Source: Tipula vernalis (lineage: Eukaryota; Arthropoda; Insecta; Diptera; Tipulidae). Taken from it: a DNA stretch of 64,000 nucleotides. The DNA is taken from the NCBI GenBank assembly GCA_958295665.1, contig OY282560.1, forward strand, positions 26,929,653-26,993,652, written 5' to 3'. The notes under the pieces were generated by a model. The model saw nothing but the letters and a program-made list of their open reading frames with translations, ran no database searches and had not been told where the DNA came from. A program made the translations under genes and the position numbers. The first letter of the stretch is position 1, and every line of letters begins with the position of its first letter. Below are positions 47,427 to 57,675 of the stretch, piece after piece.

Positions 47427-48160
47427 TCACTCCCAAGGAACATTCGCTTTCCCTTTTTGTTTTTGCTGATATTGGTGTTTCGGTTGATACTGCTGCTGTT
47501 GTTGCCCTTGTCGTTGTGTCCTGTCATTTCCGGTGCCATGTATCAATCTCGGACAATCAGTTTTCCGATGACCAAAACGTTTGCAATAATAACACTGAAT
47601 TTTCGATCGATCTCCATACATCGCTATACCATCGGTGCTTTGTGTGACATTATTAGCCTTGATGCCTTTATATTTACTCTCCGTCCATTGTCTCAAGTGC
47701 CGTGACGACCGGCAAAGTAACTAATAACGAGACGACGGCCATGCGGTCATTCGTTTCACCACATTTATCATCTCGAAGAAAATATTCTTACAAACTTTCA
47801 TTCGATGCACATTCTCGCAATACTGGCACGTTGAAACGTTTGCCGCAAAGCATCGATCATTTTGTCAGATGATGTTTTGAATTTCACGTACTCCAAATGG
47901 CTGTCAGCAATTTGACGAATTTTATCATTTTTTTTTATGACACTTATTTTTGTCTCTGCATCATTGCCCACTTGTTCATCGCATTTAGTTTCAGCATCTG
48001 TTTCGATCCATACAATTAAATCCTGTTGATCCCTGTTTGATCAAGAACAATGCGCAATCTAAATAACCAGTTGTCAAAATCTTTTCCATCGAACAAATTT
48101 GTGTAAAAACGTTCTTCATCCGCCATGTTTTTTTGTTTTATTCGCACAATAGCAAATTCC
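47427..48160 (-). pseudogene. Copia-type gag with zinc knuckle
   Basis: The start is in the frame 48222-48016: MADEERFYTNLFDGKDFDNW, followed by LFRLRIVLDQTGI, the F.G.N...W...+...L pattern of copia gag. A later frame (47696-47427) has CYYCKRFGHRKTDCP, a C-x2-C-x4-H-x4-C knuckle, followed by a glutamine-rich stretch. Between them the frame is broken several times. The glutamine-rich run is probably repeat expansion. Confidence 0.75.
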
Positions 48161-48290
48161 GCTGTTCTAGCGATAAAAGTCCTGTTCACAAAAATAAATT
48201 CTTTTGCTATTAAGCACAACACAAAACTTTTAGAATTAATTTCAATAGCCCATAATCTGTAGTTATACCAACTATATAATATTTCAACAA

Positions 48291-49112
48291 CAACGCCAAC
48301 AAGGCGATAATTCTACTAATGTATTTCCGTTTGTTTTTTGTTTGTTTATTATACTTCCAAAAACAAATATCAAGCTAAAAAACTATTGACGAACTTAAAA
48401 CAGAAAAATAAAAAATGTTTGTTATATGAAGGTTTTACTTTGGAAAAGCTTACCACCGTTATGATAAAATATCCCATCTGGGATTCAATAGTCGAACTTT
48501 TGAAATTAAGAAATACATTTCATAATATTTGAAGGGCAGGTTAGCATTTTAATCATGGTACGAAATTGTTTTCAATATTTGTAATCTAATGACGTGTCCG
48601 AATTTTATGAAAAATATTTCTTTCATTCTAAATATTACAGCAGTTGAACAATTTATTTATTTATTTATTTACATTTTTTTGAAAATTCTATTTTGAGCTA
48701 CAGCTCATTCTCAATAGAATTTTTAAAAAGTGGCCAAAGTATAATAATAATACAAAATTGTTGATTTAAGAAATAATTACAGTACACCCAATAGACTTCT
48801 TCCGGCAATTCTGTATCTGAAGTTTACACCATGGCTTGGATCTTTCCATCTTCAAAAGGTATACAAGAGGGTTCCATGCATTATTCACCTGATACACCTT
48901 AGAGTCTCAGAAATCTCGTATCGTTAAGATGACATCACGGCTTGGGTTGGGGTTTTTGTACACAAATTATTTTAATTAAAACATTTATATTTAAAAAAAC
49001 TAAAAATAAATTTGAATTGACTCGAAAGTCTAAGCCTACTAACAACTTTCGCTTCCATGTCATCAAACAAATTCTATTACAGAAATTCATTTTTCAAAAT
49101 GATAAATTTTCA
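48291..49112. other. AT-rich sequence with a small hairpin
   Basis: A hairpin at about 48682-48726 has arms AATTCTATTTTGAG and CTCAATAGAATT. There is an ATTT microsatellite just before it. No gene is supported. Confidence 0.45.
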
Positions 49113-49117
49113 CTAAG

Positions 49118-50774
49118 ACTGTGACCGAAACCTGTGGTAAATATTTTTTAGTACAAATTTTTGACAAACTTTTGAAAAATATTCCCCACATTCACAAATT
49201 TTTGTTACACTGCCCGAATTGTGTAATAATTTTTTGAAGTATTCCCCTTGTGTCATATTGTTGTTTGATTTTAATGGCAAGCAACGCATTTTTTTTATAC
49301 GCATCGAATTGGCTTTCGTCTAATATTTTATATTGTCACATTTTTGACATTTGTTTGAAACAACCCCATACACTCAAATTATCACGGCCTTTTGCTATGA
49401 TAATTTTTGACACAAACAGAATAATTGTTCGGTCGACATTTAACATGGTCGCCTTAGCATTTTATATCATCAAAATAAAATGTCAACTATAGTCAATATG
49501 ATAACATAATATATCGTTTGCAGCAACATAATAATTTTCAACTGCAGTAGCTTGCCGATAATTATTTTCTTCTGGTTTATGTCAACTTAAGCCTGAATTC
49601 CACTGTGAATAATTGACTGAACTGACTTCAAGTCGAAAGAAGACAACAAAAAAAAAAATCCATTGGAGTGACAAAGATAAAGTAGGTTTTTTTTATTTTT
49701 TTTATAGCACAAATATCTTGATAAATTTTGACAGCGACAGCAAAAAAAAAAAAATAAAAAAAATAAATTTTTGGTTATCACTTGGAGTTTTAATTTGGCT
49801 TTTTCACCACCAATAAATTATTTAAAAAAAAACGATTACTTTATTAAATTGCCAATAATAGTATTTAGCGATATTATCACAATTGATCACAATTCATCAC
49901 AATTTAACTGTACACAAACTTTATATTTTTTTATTATCACAGCTATTTTAAAAGCAACCGCTAAAAAAAATTATGACACTTTCCATAAAAATAACAAACT
50001 TTTAATTAACTTAGTGTGCGGAAAAAAATTTGCGTTCGTACACAAAATTTGTGTGCGTATATTAGTTGGATAACCATAAAATGACTTCGATTTTGATAAT
50101 TTTTGACCATAATTATGGCGATCCACTAATACAAACACACATTTGATGTAAGTAAAATCTTGACTGACTTCGTTTTGTGTTTCTTTCACACAACCACCGA
50201 TTTTATATTTTTATCTCCCTTTATTTTGACTGACAAACTTTTATTCGCAATGGAATTCAGGCTTAAATGTTCTTATTTATGTGGCATATTGATTTAGGGC
50301 AGTAAATTTGAGTGCTACCACTACCGCCTGACAGATTATTGAAGCTATTAAAGAATTAATTGGTCGATTGAATTAAAACGTTGAATCATTAACGATTTAT
50401 TTGAATCCGTAATAGAGTTGCCTCCAATATTTTTTATTTTGCCTTGAAATTCTGATTTGAGAATATCCATGACCTTCCCATTTCCTGTATATAAACCTAG
50501 CTATTGTATTAAATTTTCCAAATGTTTGGCGAGAATTATTGCACCATCATCCTGTTGTACTACGTCCTAACAAATATAGCCAATTCGATGCGTATAAAAA
50601 AATGCGTTGCTCGCCATTAAAATCAAACAACAATATGACACAAGGGGAATACTTCAAAAAATTATTACACAATTCGGGCAGCGTAATAAAAATTTGTGAA
50701 TGTAGGGGAATATTTTTCAAAAATTTGTCAAAAATTTGTACTAAAAAATATTTATCACAGGTTTCGGTCACAGT
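49118..50774. mobile_element. Non-autonomous DNA transposon with about 200-bp inverted repeats
   Basis: The outer arms 49118-49317 and 50577-50774 are inverted copies at roughly 90% identity or better, both starting ACTGTGACCGAAACCTGTG. CTAAG occurs directly outside both ends (49113-49117 and 50775-50779), as a 5-bp target duplication. The small frames within the arms are mirror images of each other, which is a by-product of the inverted repeat. No transposase motif is inside. Subtracting the nested MITE (49591-50262 plus TTAA), the element is about 980 bp. Its superfamily is unclear; a 5-bp duplication alone does not settle it. Confidence 0.82.
49591..50262. mobile_element. TTAA-flanked MITE (piggyBac-like), nested
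   Basis: Terminal inverted repeats of about 22 bp (GCCTGAATTCCA(C/T)TG(T/C)GAATAA) are flanked by TTAA on both sides (49587-49590 and 50263-50266). TTAA target duplication is the hallmark of piggyBac elements. There is no transposase. The 672-bp element lies inside the larger inverted-repeat element, so it inserted later. Confidence 0.85.
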
Positions 50775-50819
50775 CTAAGTAGGCGATTAAAAATATAATC
50801 CATTCATTTTTTATACATA

Positions 50820-51505
50820 CAATTGACGAATGGAAAAGTAGGCAAAGCGCCTCTTATGAAAGATAGAAAAATTCAAGCGGATACATACAAAATTACAAAT
50901 TGCGACGCAACCATAGTAAACGCGCTATCAGCGCTCTTGCGGAAAATAGAAAAAATGAAGTACATAGATACACTCGAGACCCTCTAATCATCAAAAGTAA
51001 AATATGTGATCTGTAGCAAAAATTTGCTATATGAAGTTATATGGAAATAGTGTCTATTTAAATTACATTTCATTTGTGAAAATTGTAATGTTTGGAAAAT
51101 TGAAGTAATCCAATATGTAGTTTGTAGTTTTCATTTTAAATATTAGAAACGTGTACTTAAATATTGAAGAAATTTCAAAATAAGCTAGTGTTACTAAAAA
51201 CATAAATGTTTTGTGCAACTGTGGTCTAATAAAGCTCTAAAATCGTTTAGTAACCCACATATATATTTTAGTGAGTTTAACAATAAATTTCTGCAATTTT
51301 TAAGCACAATTTTCTGATAATTAAAATGATAAGAATGTTACAAATGAATCAGATATACAAAAATCACACTTCAAACTATATATTGGATTAATTCAATTGT
51401 GCAATCATTACTATTTCCATAAAACTTCATGTAGAAAAATTTTGTTACAGCCTATCACATATTTCACTATTGTCCGCTAGAGCACACCGTTCCATTCGTC
51501 AATTG
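50820..51505. mobile_element. MITE with TA flanks and long imperfect inverted arms
   Basis: Ends CAATTGACGAATGGAA (left) and its reverse complement (right) are flanked by TA (50818-50819 and 51506-51507), fitting a Tc1/mariner-type target. Inner arms also pair: 51003-51055 and 51402-51463 share TATGTGAT, TGAAGTT.TATGGAAATAGT. The left arm has about 120 bp extra between the outer and inner matches. Non-coding. Confidence 0.7.
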
Positions 51506-51589
51506 TAGTCTTATGCTGTGTGCCTCAGAAGACTTTTCAAACTAAACTTTTGTAAGATCCAGTAATTCATGAAATATTTAAATAGATGT

Positions 51590-52151
51590 CACTAAGTTAA
51601 AAGTATTCAATTGTGCCTTATAGCCAACTAAACTTCGAGTCGTATCGTGCCGAATTCACGTCTATTCTTCGAGAAATTATTCGATTATTAAATTTCTCTT
51701 TCAAAAGATCGATTGATTGCATTGGTGTGTGGTATGTTGCACTATCCTGTTGAAACCACATATTCTGCACATCAATATCTTCCTATTGACTCCACAAAAG
51801 TTGTTGGTTTGAGGCTTAATTGCTGAGAACGATGACTAATTGATGTCCTTGGCTCTTTAGCAACACGTCTTGTTCTAACAGCTGGCATGTTTTTACTTGA
51901 ACGACCACTACGATAATAAATTCTGCTTCTCTAATCTTGAACTGAACCAGTTTCTTCAAAATTATCAATGACAAGTTTAATAACATGGTTTGTGGAACAT
52001 TTTCTCTACCGTATTTTGAACGAAATTTTCTTCCAACTTCTGAATAACTTTCACTATATTTAAAATATGTTTTAATAATGAAAGCACGTTGTTCACTCGT
52101 GTAGCGATCCATTTTTAACTGACCGAAATATTTGTTTTTGTCATTTGCCAA
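51590..52151 (-). pseudogene. Mariner-like transposase remnant
   Basis: MDRYTSEQRAFIIKTYFKYS followed by ESYSEVGRKFRSKYGRENVP, near 52110-52000, is the DUF4817-type helix-turn-helix at the start of an insect mariner-like transposase. Further along, the minus strand near 51745-51620 reads DVQNMWFQQDSATYHTPMQS and LLKEKFNNRIISR, the second catalytic Asp region (FQQDGATxH). The stretch between is shortened and out of frame and the third acidic residue is not reached. Flanking inverted repeats were not found. Confidence 0.75.
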
Positions 52152-52389
52152 ATAACATGTGGTACATGTCTAGTACAAAAAATAAAATGGCGGAATATTT
52201 AAAAAGATATTTCGAATTTGAAAACCCTTATATATAATTTGTGAGGTTATGTTACACTAACATTTTTATGTTATTTGTACATTCTACGAAACTATAACAA
52301 AACTGAAATTTACAAGCATATATTTGCTGATTATAATGCTTATATCCGCAAACACTTAAGAGTGTCTGCTGATTCACTTAATAAAATAT

Positions 52390-52832
52390 TGTTACGTTTT
52401 TGCCTTGTCACTCAAGGTTCGTATCACTGGATTGTGAATAATACAAAATCAATTTAATTTATCTCCAACGAATTTATTTATTTCACAAAATTTATTACAA
52501 CACAGTTTATCAATAAAAATTCACAAAATCACTTTATATAAATTATTCTCAAATTTTACTGTTCACTTATAATTTTTATTTCGCACTACAATACTTTTTA
52601 ATTACTTTATAATCTTCACACTGTCGCGTACCAAATATTACTAATCCAATTCCACTTCATTCTCCTTTTTATATACACAAACCAAACTTCTAGAAAGCTC
52701 ATGTCTTTTCCAGTTAGAATAGCGTAGAAACATTACATAACAATTTTACCATGGAAAATTCCATTTTAGTACAGTTAAACATTGAGCTATTCATTTAACT
52801 TCTTCTACTACACACTAGGTGTCACCGTTACA
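52390..52832 (-). mobile_element. Solo LTR (443 bp) with 4-bp target duplication
   Basis: The ends are TGTTACG and CGTTACA, with ATAT directly outside on both sides (52386-52389 and 52833-52836). On the minus strand a TATA box in GTGTATATAAAAAGG is followed by an AT-rich leader, as in LTR promoter-R order, so the LTR is in minus orientation. It shares GGATTGTGAATAA near its 3' end with the gypsy LTR at 34.67 kb. Solo LTRs arise by recombination between the two LTRs of a full element. Confidence 0.85.
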
Positions 52833-52949
52833 ATATGCTGTATATTCGCCCAACATAAAATTGTTAAGTGTTTCAAATTTTCAATAAAATCCCGTGTTTC
52901 TATGTTTCTACATTGACTGACCAGTGCAGCGAGCTATAGGGTCACTGGT

Positions 52950-53100
52950 ATAAGTTTAAATTGATATACTGTGAAAACAATTGTTCACAAAATTCTTGAT
53001 ATGCTTGTGAAGCTTGCTTTGCAGGTGGCAAACAATTTACTCGACTATAGGGAACATCAATATTTTCGAAAGCATTAGGTGCTATCGATTGATGCCACAT
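52950..53100 (-). other. Short coding-like segment, unrecognised
   Basis: The minus strand contains an open stretch with FENIDVPYSRVNCLPPAKQA followed by SQAYQEFCEQLFSQY. It is about 50 residues and has no ATG in a good position. Composition looks protein-like, but I cannot name a family. Confidence 0.25.
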
Positions 53101-53319
53101 AAAAATTGTTGTACCGACTGCGTTACACTGTCAATATATAAATCGTAAACTTGATTACGTTATTAATTTAATGGCAGTAGGCGATAATTCTGGTAAATTT
53201 AATAATATTTGTTGTGCGCCCTCCGTACATGACAAAAGGGTCCTACGGAATAGTCAACTATATCGCAAACAAACATTCCCACCTCATGGATTTTTTTCTA
53301 TTAGGTGACGATGGATTTA

Positions 53320-53815
53320 AATGTTCATTATATCCGGCAGGTAAGATCGGTGTTTTGAAGGAAGGTGGATTCTCAAATGGTCAAATAGCGGAAAAAATTG
53401 ATTGAGAGAAAACCGTTTTTGGATCCTTTATCAATAATATTATAAATTATGTTAAAAATAGAGAAGGACGCATTGCGGAGGCTACAATGGCCACGGATAA
53501 ACGGGCGGTTATTCGATCAGCATGAAATTCATGCTTACCTGCGTAAAAAATTAAGGCAAAAACCGGAGTCAAAGCAAGCTTATTAACGGTTCGACGTGTG
53601 ATTGACAATGCTACGCATCTTAAATTGAAAAATCTCCAAAATAAATCTCCTGTATTCATGCAAAGCAAACCGATTGGAATCTGCCAAAAACCACATGTCA
53701 TAGAAGCAAAAATGGAACCGGTTTGTATTTTCGGACTCATGGAAATGAAACTGATGCCCGTCAGAACCATTGAAATTAATGTTTTTTCATCGGAAAATTT
53801 TTATTGATAAATTTA
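53320..53815 (+). pseudogene. Tc1-like transposase remnant
   Basis: Across two frames: LKEGGFSNGQIAEKID, NREGRIAEATMATDKRAVIR and TVRRVIDNATHLKLKNLQNK fit the helix-turn-helix region of Tc1/Tc3-like transposases (L...G.S..+IA..I, GR...T...DKR.I.R, TVRR.I). Several stops are present. After the DNA-binding part the catalytic region is only hinted at (FGLMEMKLMP). A segment CACTACTGGTCGTAATCATG at about 53883 resembles a Tc1-type end, but no partner is clear. Confidence 0.6.
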
Positions 53816-55179
53816 ATTAAAAATAATAAATCAAGACTAATTAACAAAGTTTTCTACAGCAGATTTCATAAACTACAACTATACACTACTGGTCGTAATC
53901 ATGTGACGCATTTTAATTGCACGTTTTTTTAGTAGATTACGAATAACGAACAAAACAGAGGTAACGGTTTTATTTTCGTTACCTGTTTTACAGTTATTTC
54001 AAAAAGCAACAACGTACCGTCAAATGCATGTAAAAAGTAATATTCTAATTGCAGAAATGTAGAAGTTATTGACATTTGAAATCAATATAATAGGTGTCGT
54101 AATTAAGTGAAGCGGAGTGTATAATCATTAGGTTGCTACATTTTTTTTAATTTTTTTAATTGTCGACAGTCTACTACGTATTTTAAACTGTATGTCGTAC
54201 TTTTTAATTTTTTGTGATGTGTTAACATATTTCAGCGATAGGAAGTAACTAAAAGTGACAAAAGGGTATTGAAACTTTTTTCTTTTTCTTATAAGTGTTC
54301 AGTTATAACGTTAAATGGTGATTTTGTGAAGAATTAGAGACAGGTATTCTGTTGCTAAAGTCTTTAAAGTAGGCACAAATAATTTGTTTAGAATTACGGG
54401 CTTCCCACATCAAGCACGAATTACGAATAAAGCGAGTAAACATTTTTTTAGATTTATGATATTAAAATCATTTATATATACAATTTTTGCCTATTTATAA
54501 TATTAATGTAATGTTTTCAATCAAATTAAATTTAATTATTTCCGAAAATTACTTCAAAATTAGAGAAAAACGGAATTCGCTCGTAGTATGGTATTTTACA
54601 TTAAAATTTCATTTTTCTCTGACTCTTTTTCTCTAATTTGTTGTTGTTAATCAATCTTTCGGCATTATTCCGTTCAATGTAGATGCTCTATTGGAAAAGT
54701 TCAGCGTTGTTATACGTCAATCATCCCGGGCCATTCTAATGATGCTACACCTGTCACTGTTGAATCTGCGAGTGCTCCAATTCAACCGCCGCAAGCGGAA
54801 TTTATTGTTGGCTCTTTCGACGATACCGATGATACTATCAAAGGAAGGAAGGAAGTTTATTTATGCCTCAAAATTCGGTAACTCCACTGAACCGGCTGCT
54901 TTACAGAAATTTCTAAGTATAGTAAGCTGGTAATCTCTGACGAAGAGATTGAGTGTCGGATGCTTGTGTCAGTTGGCCATGGCGTTAGTCGGCTCAATTT
55001 CATTTCGTTCAAAATCGCCGTTGATTTAGTCCATTTCAGCAAACTCCTTTAACTACACATATGGCCTGCCGGAGCATTGGTCCGAGAGTTTGTACCTTGT
55101 CCAAAAAACTTTAGACTGACGCTTGTGGAATAATACCGTGATCTACCAATGTTAATAGTAACGTTTCTTTCGACCTAAA

Positions 55180-55710
55180 CTCCATAATATTATGCCCACC
55201 ATTTCATCAAATAATTCCAGCAACAATAATCTACACGTATCTATTTTGTCTTATAACTAGGACATCGTTATTTTTACGGAGACCTGGTTGATTTCAAATC
55301 GGTGGAATATTTTCCTTTATGCTACACCGTTTTTCGTAGTGATCGCGATTCAAATATTAGAGAAATCACAGTGGTGTGATAGTGGTGTGATCGCCGTCGT
55401 CAATTGTGATGGTGAGTCAATTTGGGAGTCTATATACCGTTTGGTAGTACTTCAGACTTTTTTATGTTCAACCACTATTTAATAAAACTGATCAGGTGTT
55501 GATTGTGGGCGACTTTAATCTGCCAAAAATCTCTTGGTGGTGGATCGATGACCAGTTTATGGGATCATCCGTTGATATCACTTCTATCTGTGTTAGAAAG
55601 TTTTGCGATTTTGAAACGCGTCAATTCAACACTATTTTTAACGAGTTTGAACGTATTTTGGACTTAGTTTTTCCATCTTGCGAATTCATCGACATATGGT
55701 AGAATCTTGT
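55180..55710 (+). pseudogene. LINE endonuclease (APE type)
   Basis: NNLHVSILSYN (degenerate start), IVIFTETWL, then a region of poor match, and GDFNLPKISW. The E in TETWL and the GDFN box are catalytic motifs of the apurinic endonuclease domain that nicks target DNA. The intervening SDH-type motif is not seen because the frame ends. Confidence 0.75.
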
Positions 55711-56699
55711 CCGGATGTAGCGGAACATCACACGCCACTTTTAATTAAATTTTAATTTTTAGATTATGATTTTTGTAATTTTATTGAGAGCGATTTTAAA
55801 TTTGATCTTAGGAATGCTGATCTGGTGTCGCTGAACAACTTTTTTGATAATGTTGATTGGACAGCTTTATTTCACTTATTGGCCATTTCGGTTGCTGTTT
55901 CAAAGATTTATAGTATTATAACGAATGGTTTTGAATTATTCGTTCCAAAGGTTTTTGTGGGTTCGATGTATACAGAATCATGGTTCAATCACCGCTTAAA
56001 AAACCTCACAAATCGTAAGTCTAGAGCATTTAAGAATTATAAGCATTCTGGGGATATTAACGACAGACCTAGATATCGTGATTTATGCAAAGTGTTTAAG
56101 TACCTCACCGATTTTCTTTACAAAATGTATGTTTTCCAGATCCAAAGTGAAATTTTGATTAATTCAAATTTCATTGCGAAAATGACCTAAAAACGATGAA
56201 AAAAGACAAAGCAAATTTTTGTGTTAAAATAAAAGCTTACCCTGTTCGTTTCAGGAAGCATTTAGAGAAATTTCAAAAAAAATGTGCGGTGGTATCTTCA
56301 CGGTATGTATTTGGAGACTTTCTTCTACGTTATGTGACATACGTGTTAAACTTTCATAAAACCAGAAAATTGCTAATTCCGTCTGAAAATAGAAGCAATC
56401 CAATTAAAATGTCGGTAGTTGAGATTTGTTTCACAACAATCTACATTGCTGTACTCGAATTTCAGTCGAAAATTACAAATTGAAAAATGAGAGTTTCATT
56501 TAGGTGCAAGGCAGAAAAGGTGTATACTATTCAATTTAGTTATAGTGTGGCACAATATTTTTCCTGTTTTCTTGTGGGTTTCACAGTCACTAAAGGTATA
56601 CTAAATCAAAGAAACAAATTTTGATTGCATTTATAAATAAAAAAAGAAATTCACGTTTCTATATTTAAATTTTTTAGAAGGAGTGATATTGCATGCTAC

Positions 56700-57675
56700 A
56701 GAGGTATCTCAATTCTCTCGGTAACCCCTAAACTTTTAGAATCGTTAAAAAAATCTTTAATTGAGATTCATATTATTAAACGTATAAGTGCGCGTCAACT
56801 TGGTTTCGTTCGGTGTAAATCAACAATTACTAATTTGATGGTTTTTTGTGGCAATGTTGTCTACACAGATTTTTCGAAAACTTTGATTGAGTTCGGATCC
56901 GATTTCTTTCCAATAAAATGGATCGCATCTTATCTGAGTATTTCGCAGGTCCGTTTCTTCGAATTTGTTATACCTTCTGGTGTTTTTCAAGGCAGCCCAT
57001 GCCAGGTATGGGACCTTTACTGTTCACTGTATTTATTGACGATATTGTTCAGTGCTTCAGGTTTTGTAAGTGTCCATTGTATACTGACGACTTAAAAATC
57101 TATGCTACAATTAATTCTTTAATTGACACTGCGCAATTGCAAGAAGAACTTGTTGTCTTTTGTGATTGTTCCGCTTTGATTAAGTTGCCCTTGAACACGT
57201 GCAAATGCAAAGTAATACCTTTTGGTTGATCACGCTTATCTAGCATATAGGCCCCTTATTTTTTAATGGATGCGCAAATTATCAGAGTTTCTGATATTCG
57301 TTATCTTGGCGTTATTTTTTCGTGCAACCTTACATCTAATAATCATGTGGATTACATTACAAGCAGAGGGTATTCCTTATTGGGTTTTATTAGGCGTAAT
57401 GGGAGGGAACTTTATGACCCTCTAATGATTTGGGATCTGTTCTATCACACCCATTTCGAGAGAATCGAAAGTATTCAAAAATAATTTTTGATTTGTGCAT
57501 TACGTCGTTTACCTAACTAGAACCATGGTTTTGTTCGTGAACCCTATATAAATCGTCTCGCGTTAATAAATTTACAAACTTTAAAAAGCAAACGCTTGCC
57601 CACCAAAATTACAACGAAAAAGCGTTATTATGTTAATTTGCCGTCGCTTTTCGATCGTTTCGGCGATTAGATTTG
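56700..57675 (+). pseudogene. LINE reverse transcriptase and C-terminus
   Basis: VVYTDFSKTLIEFGSDFFPI and KWIASYLSISQVRFFEFVIP give RT blocks 2-4, then GPLLFTVFIDDIVQCF. The active box reads YTDD (from 57080) with LKIYATINS after it, where YADD is usual for insect LINEs. C-terminal blocks continue (DIRYLGVIFSCNLT; LGFIRRNGRELYDPL). At least three frameshifts are present. Confidence 0.8.

Larger units (their letters stand above)
45345..48290 (-). mobile_element. Ty1/copia retrotransposon, decayed
   Basis: On the minus strand: LTR end and primer-like site (48285-48240), gag (48130-47430) with zinc knuckle, integrase (47083-46570 in pieces), reverse transcriptase (46610-46300), RNase H (46215-45640), then a presumptive 3' LTR (about 45566-45387). 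The sequence TTGGTATAACTACAGRTTATGGGC, split here as TTGGTATAACTACA plus GRTTATGGGC, occurs at both ends. GGTTATGGGC matches the start of the primer site of Drosophila copia, which uses an internal piece of initiator Met-tRNA. The coding part has many frameshifts, so the copy is dead. Confidence 0.78.
54690..57675 (+). mobile_element. Non-LTR retrotransposon (LINE, Jockey/CR1-like), decayed
   Basis: Order on the plus strand: the end of ORF1 (54690-55115; LVISDEEIECRMLVSVGHGV, then IWPAGALVREFVP), endonuclease (55180-55710; FTETWL, then VLIVGDFNLPKISW), a linker (55825-56190; WFNHRLKNLTNRKSRAFKNY), reverse transcriptase (56700-57230) and the C-terminal part (57266-57675; VSDIRYLGVIFS, HFERIESIQK, FLICALRRL). 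Frames change at nearly every block, so the copy is dead. It is likely 5'-truncated, and no poly-A tail is clear at the 3' end. Confidence 0.85.

Noticed and set aside
47360..47705. Plus-strand open frames of 95-110 codons
   Set aside because: Antisense shadows of the copia gag zinc-knuckle and glutamine-rich region, which has clear motifs on the minus strand.
49113..50778. Two similar protein frames (NNNMTQGEYFKKLLHNSGS) suggesting a duplicated gene
   Set aside because: They are the same terminal inverted repeat read in both arms; the surrounding frames do not continue and the region is non-coding.
53881..54112. Possible Tc1 terminal repeats TACACTACTGGTC and a reverse partner near 54112
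   Set aside because: Only the first six bases pair; this is too short to define an element.
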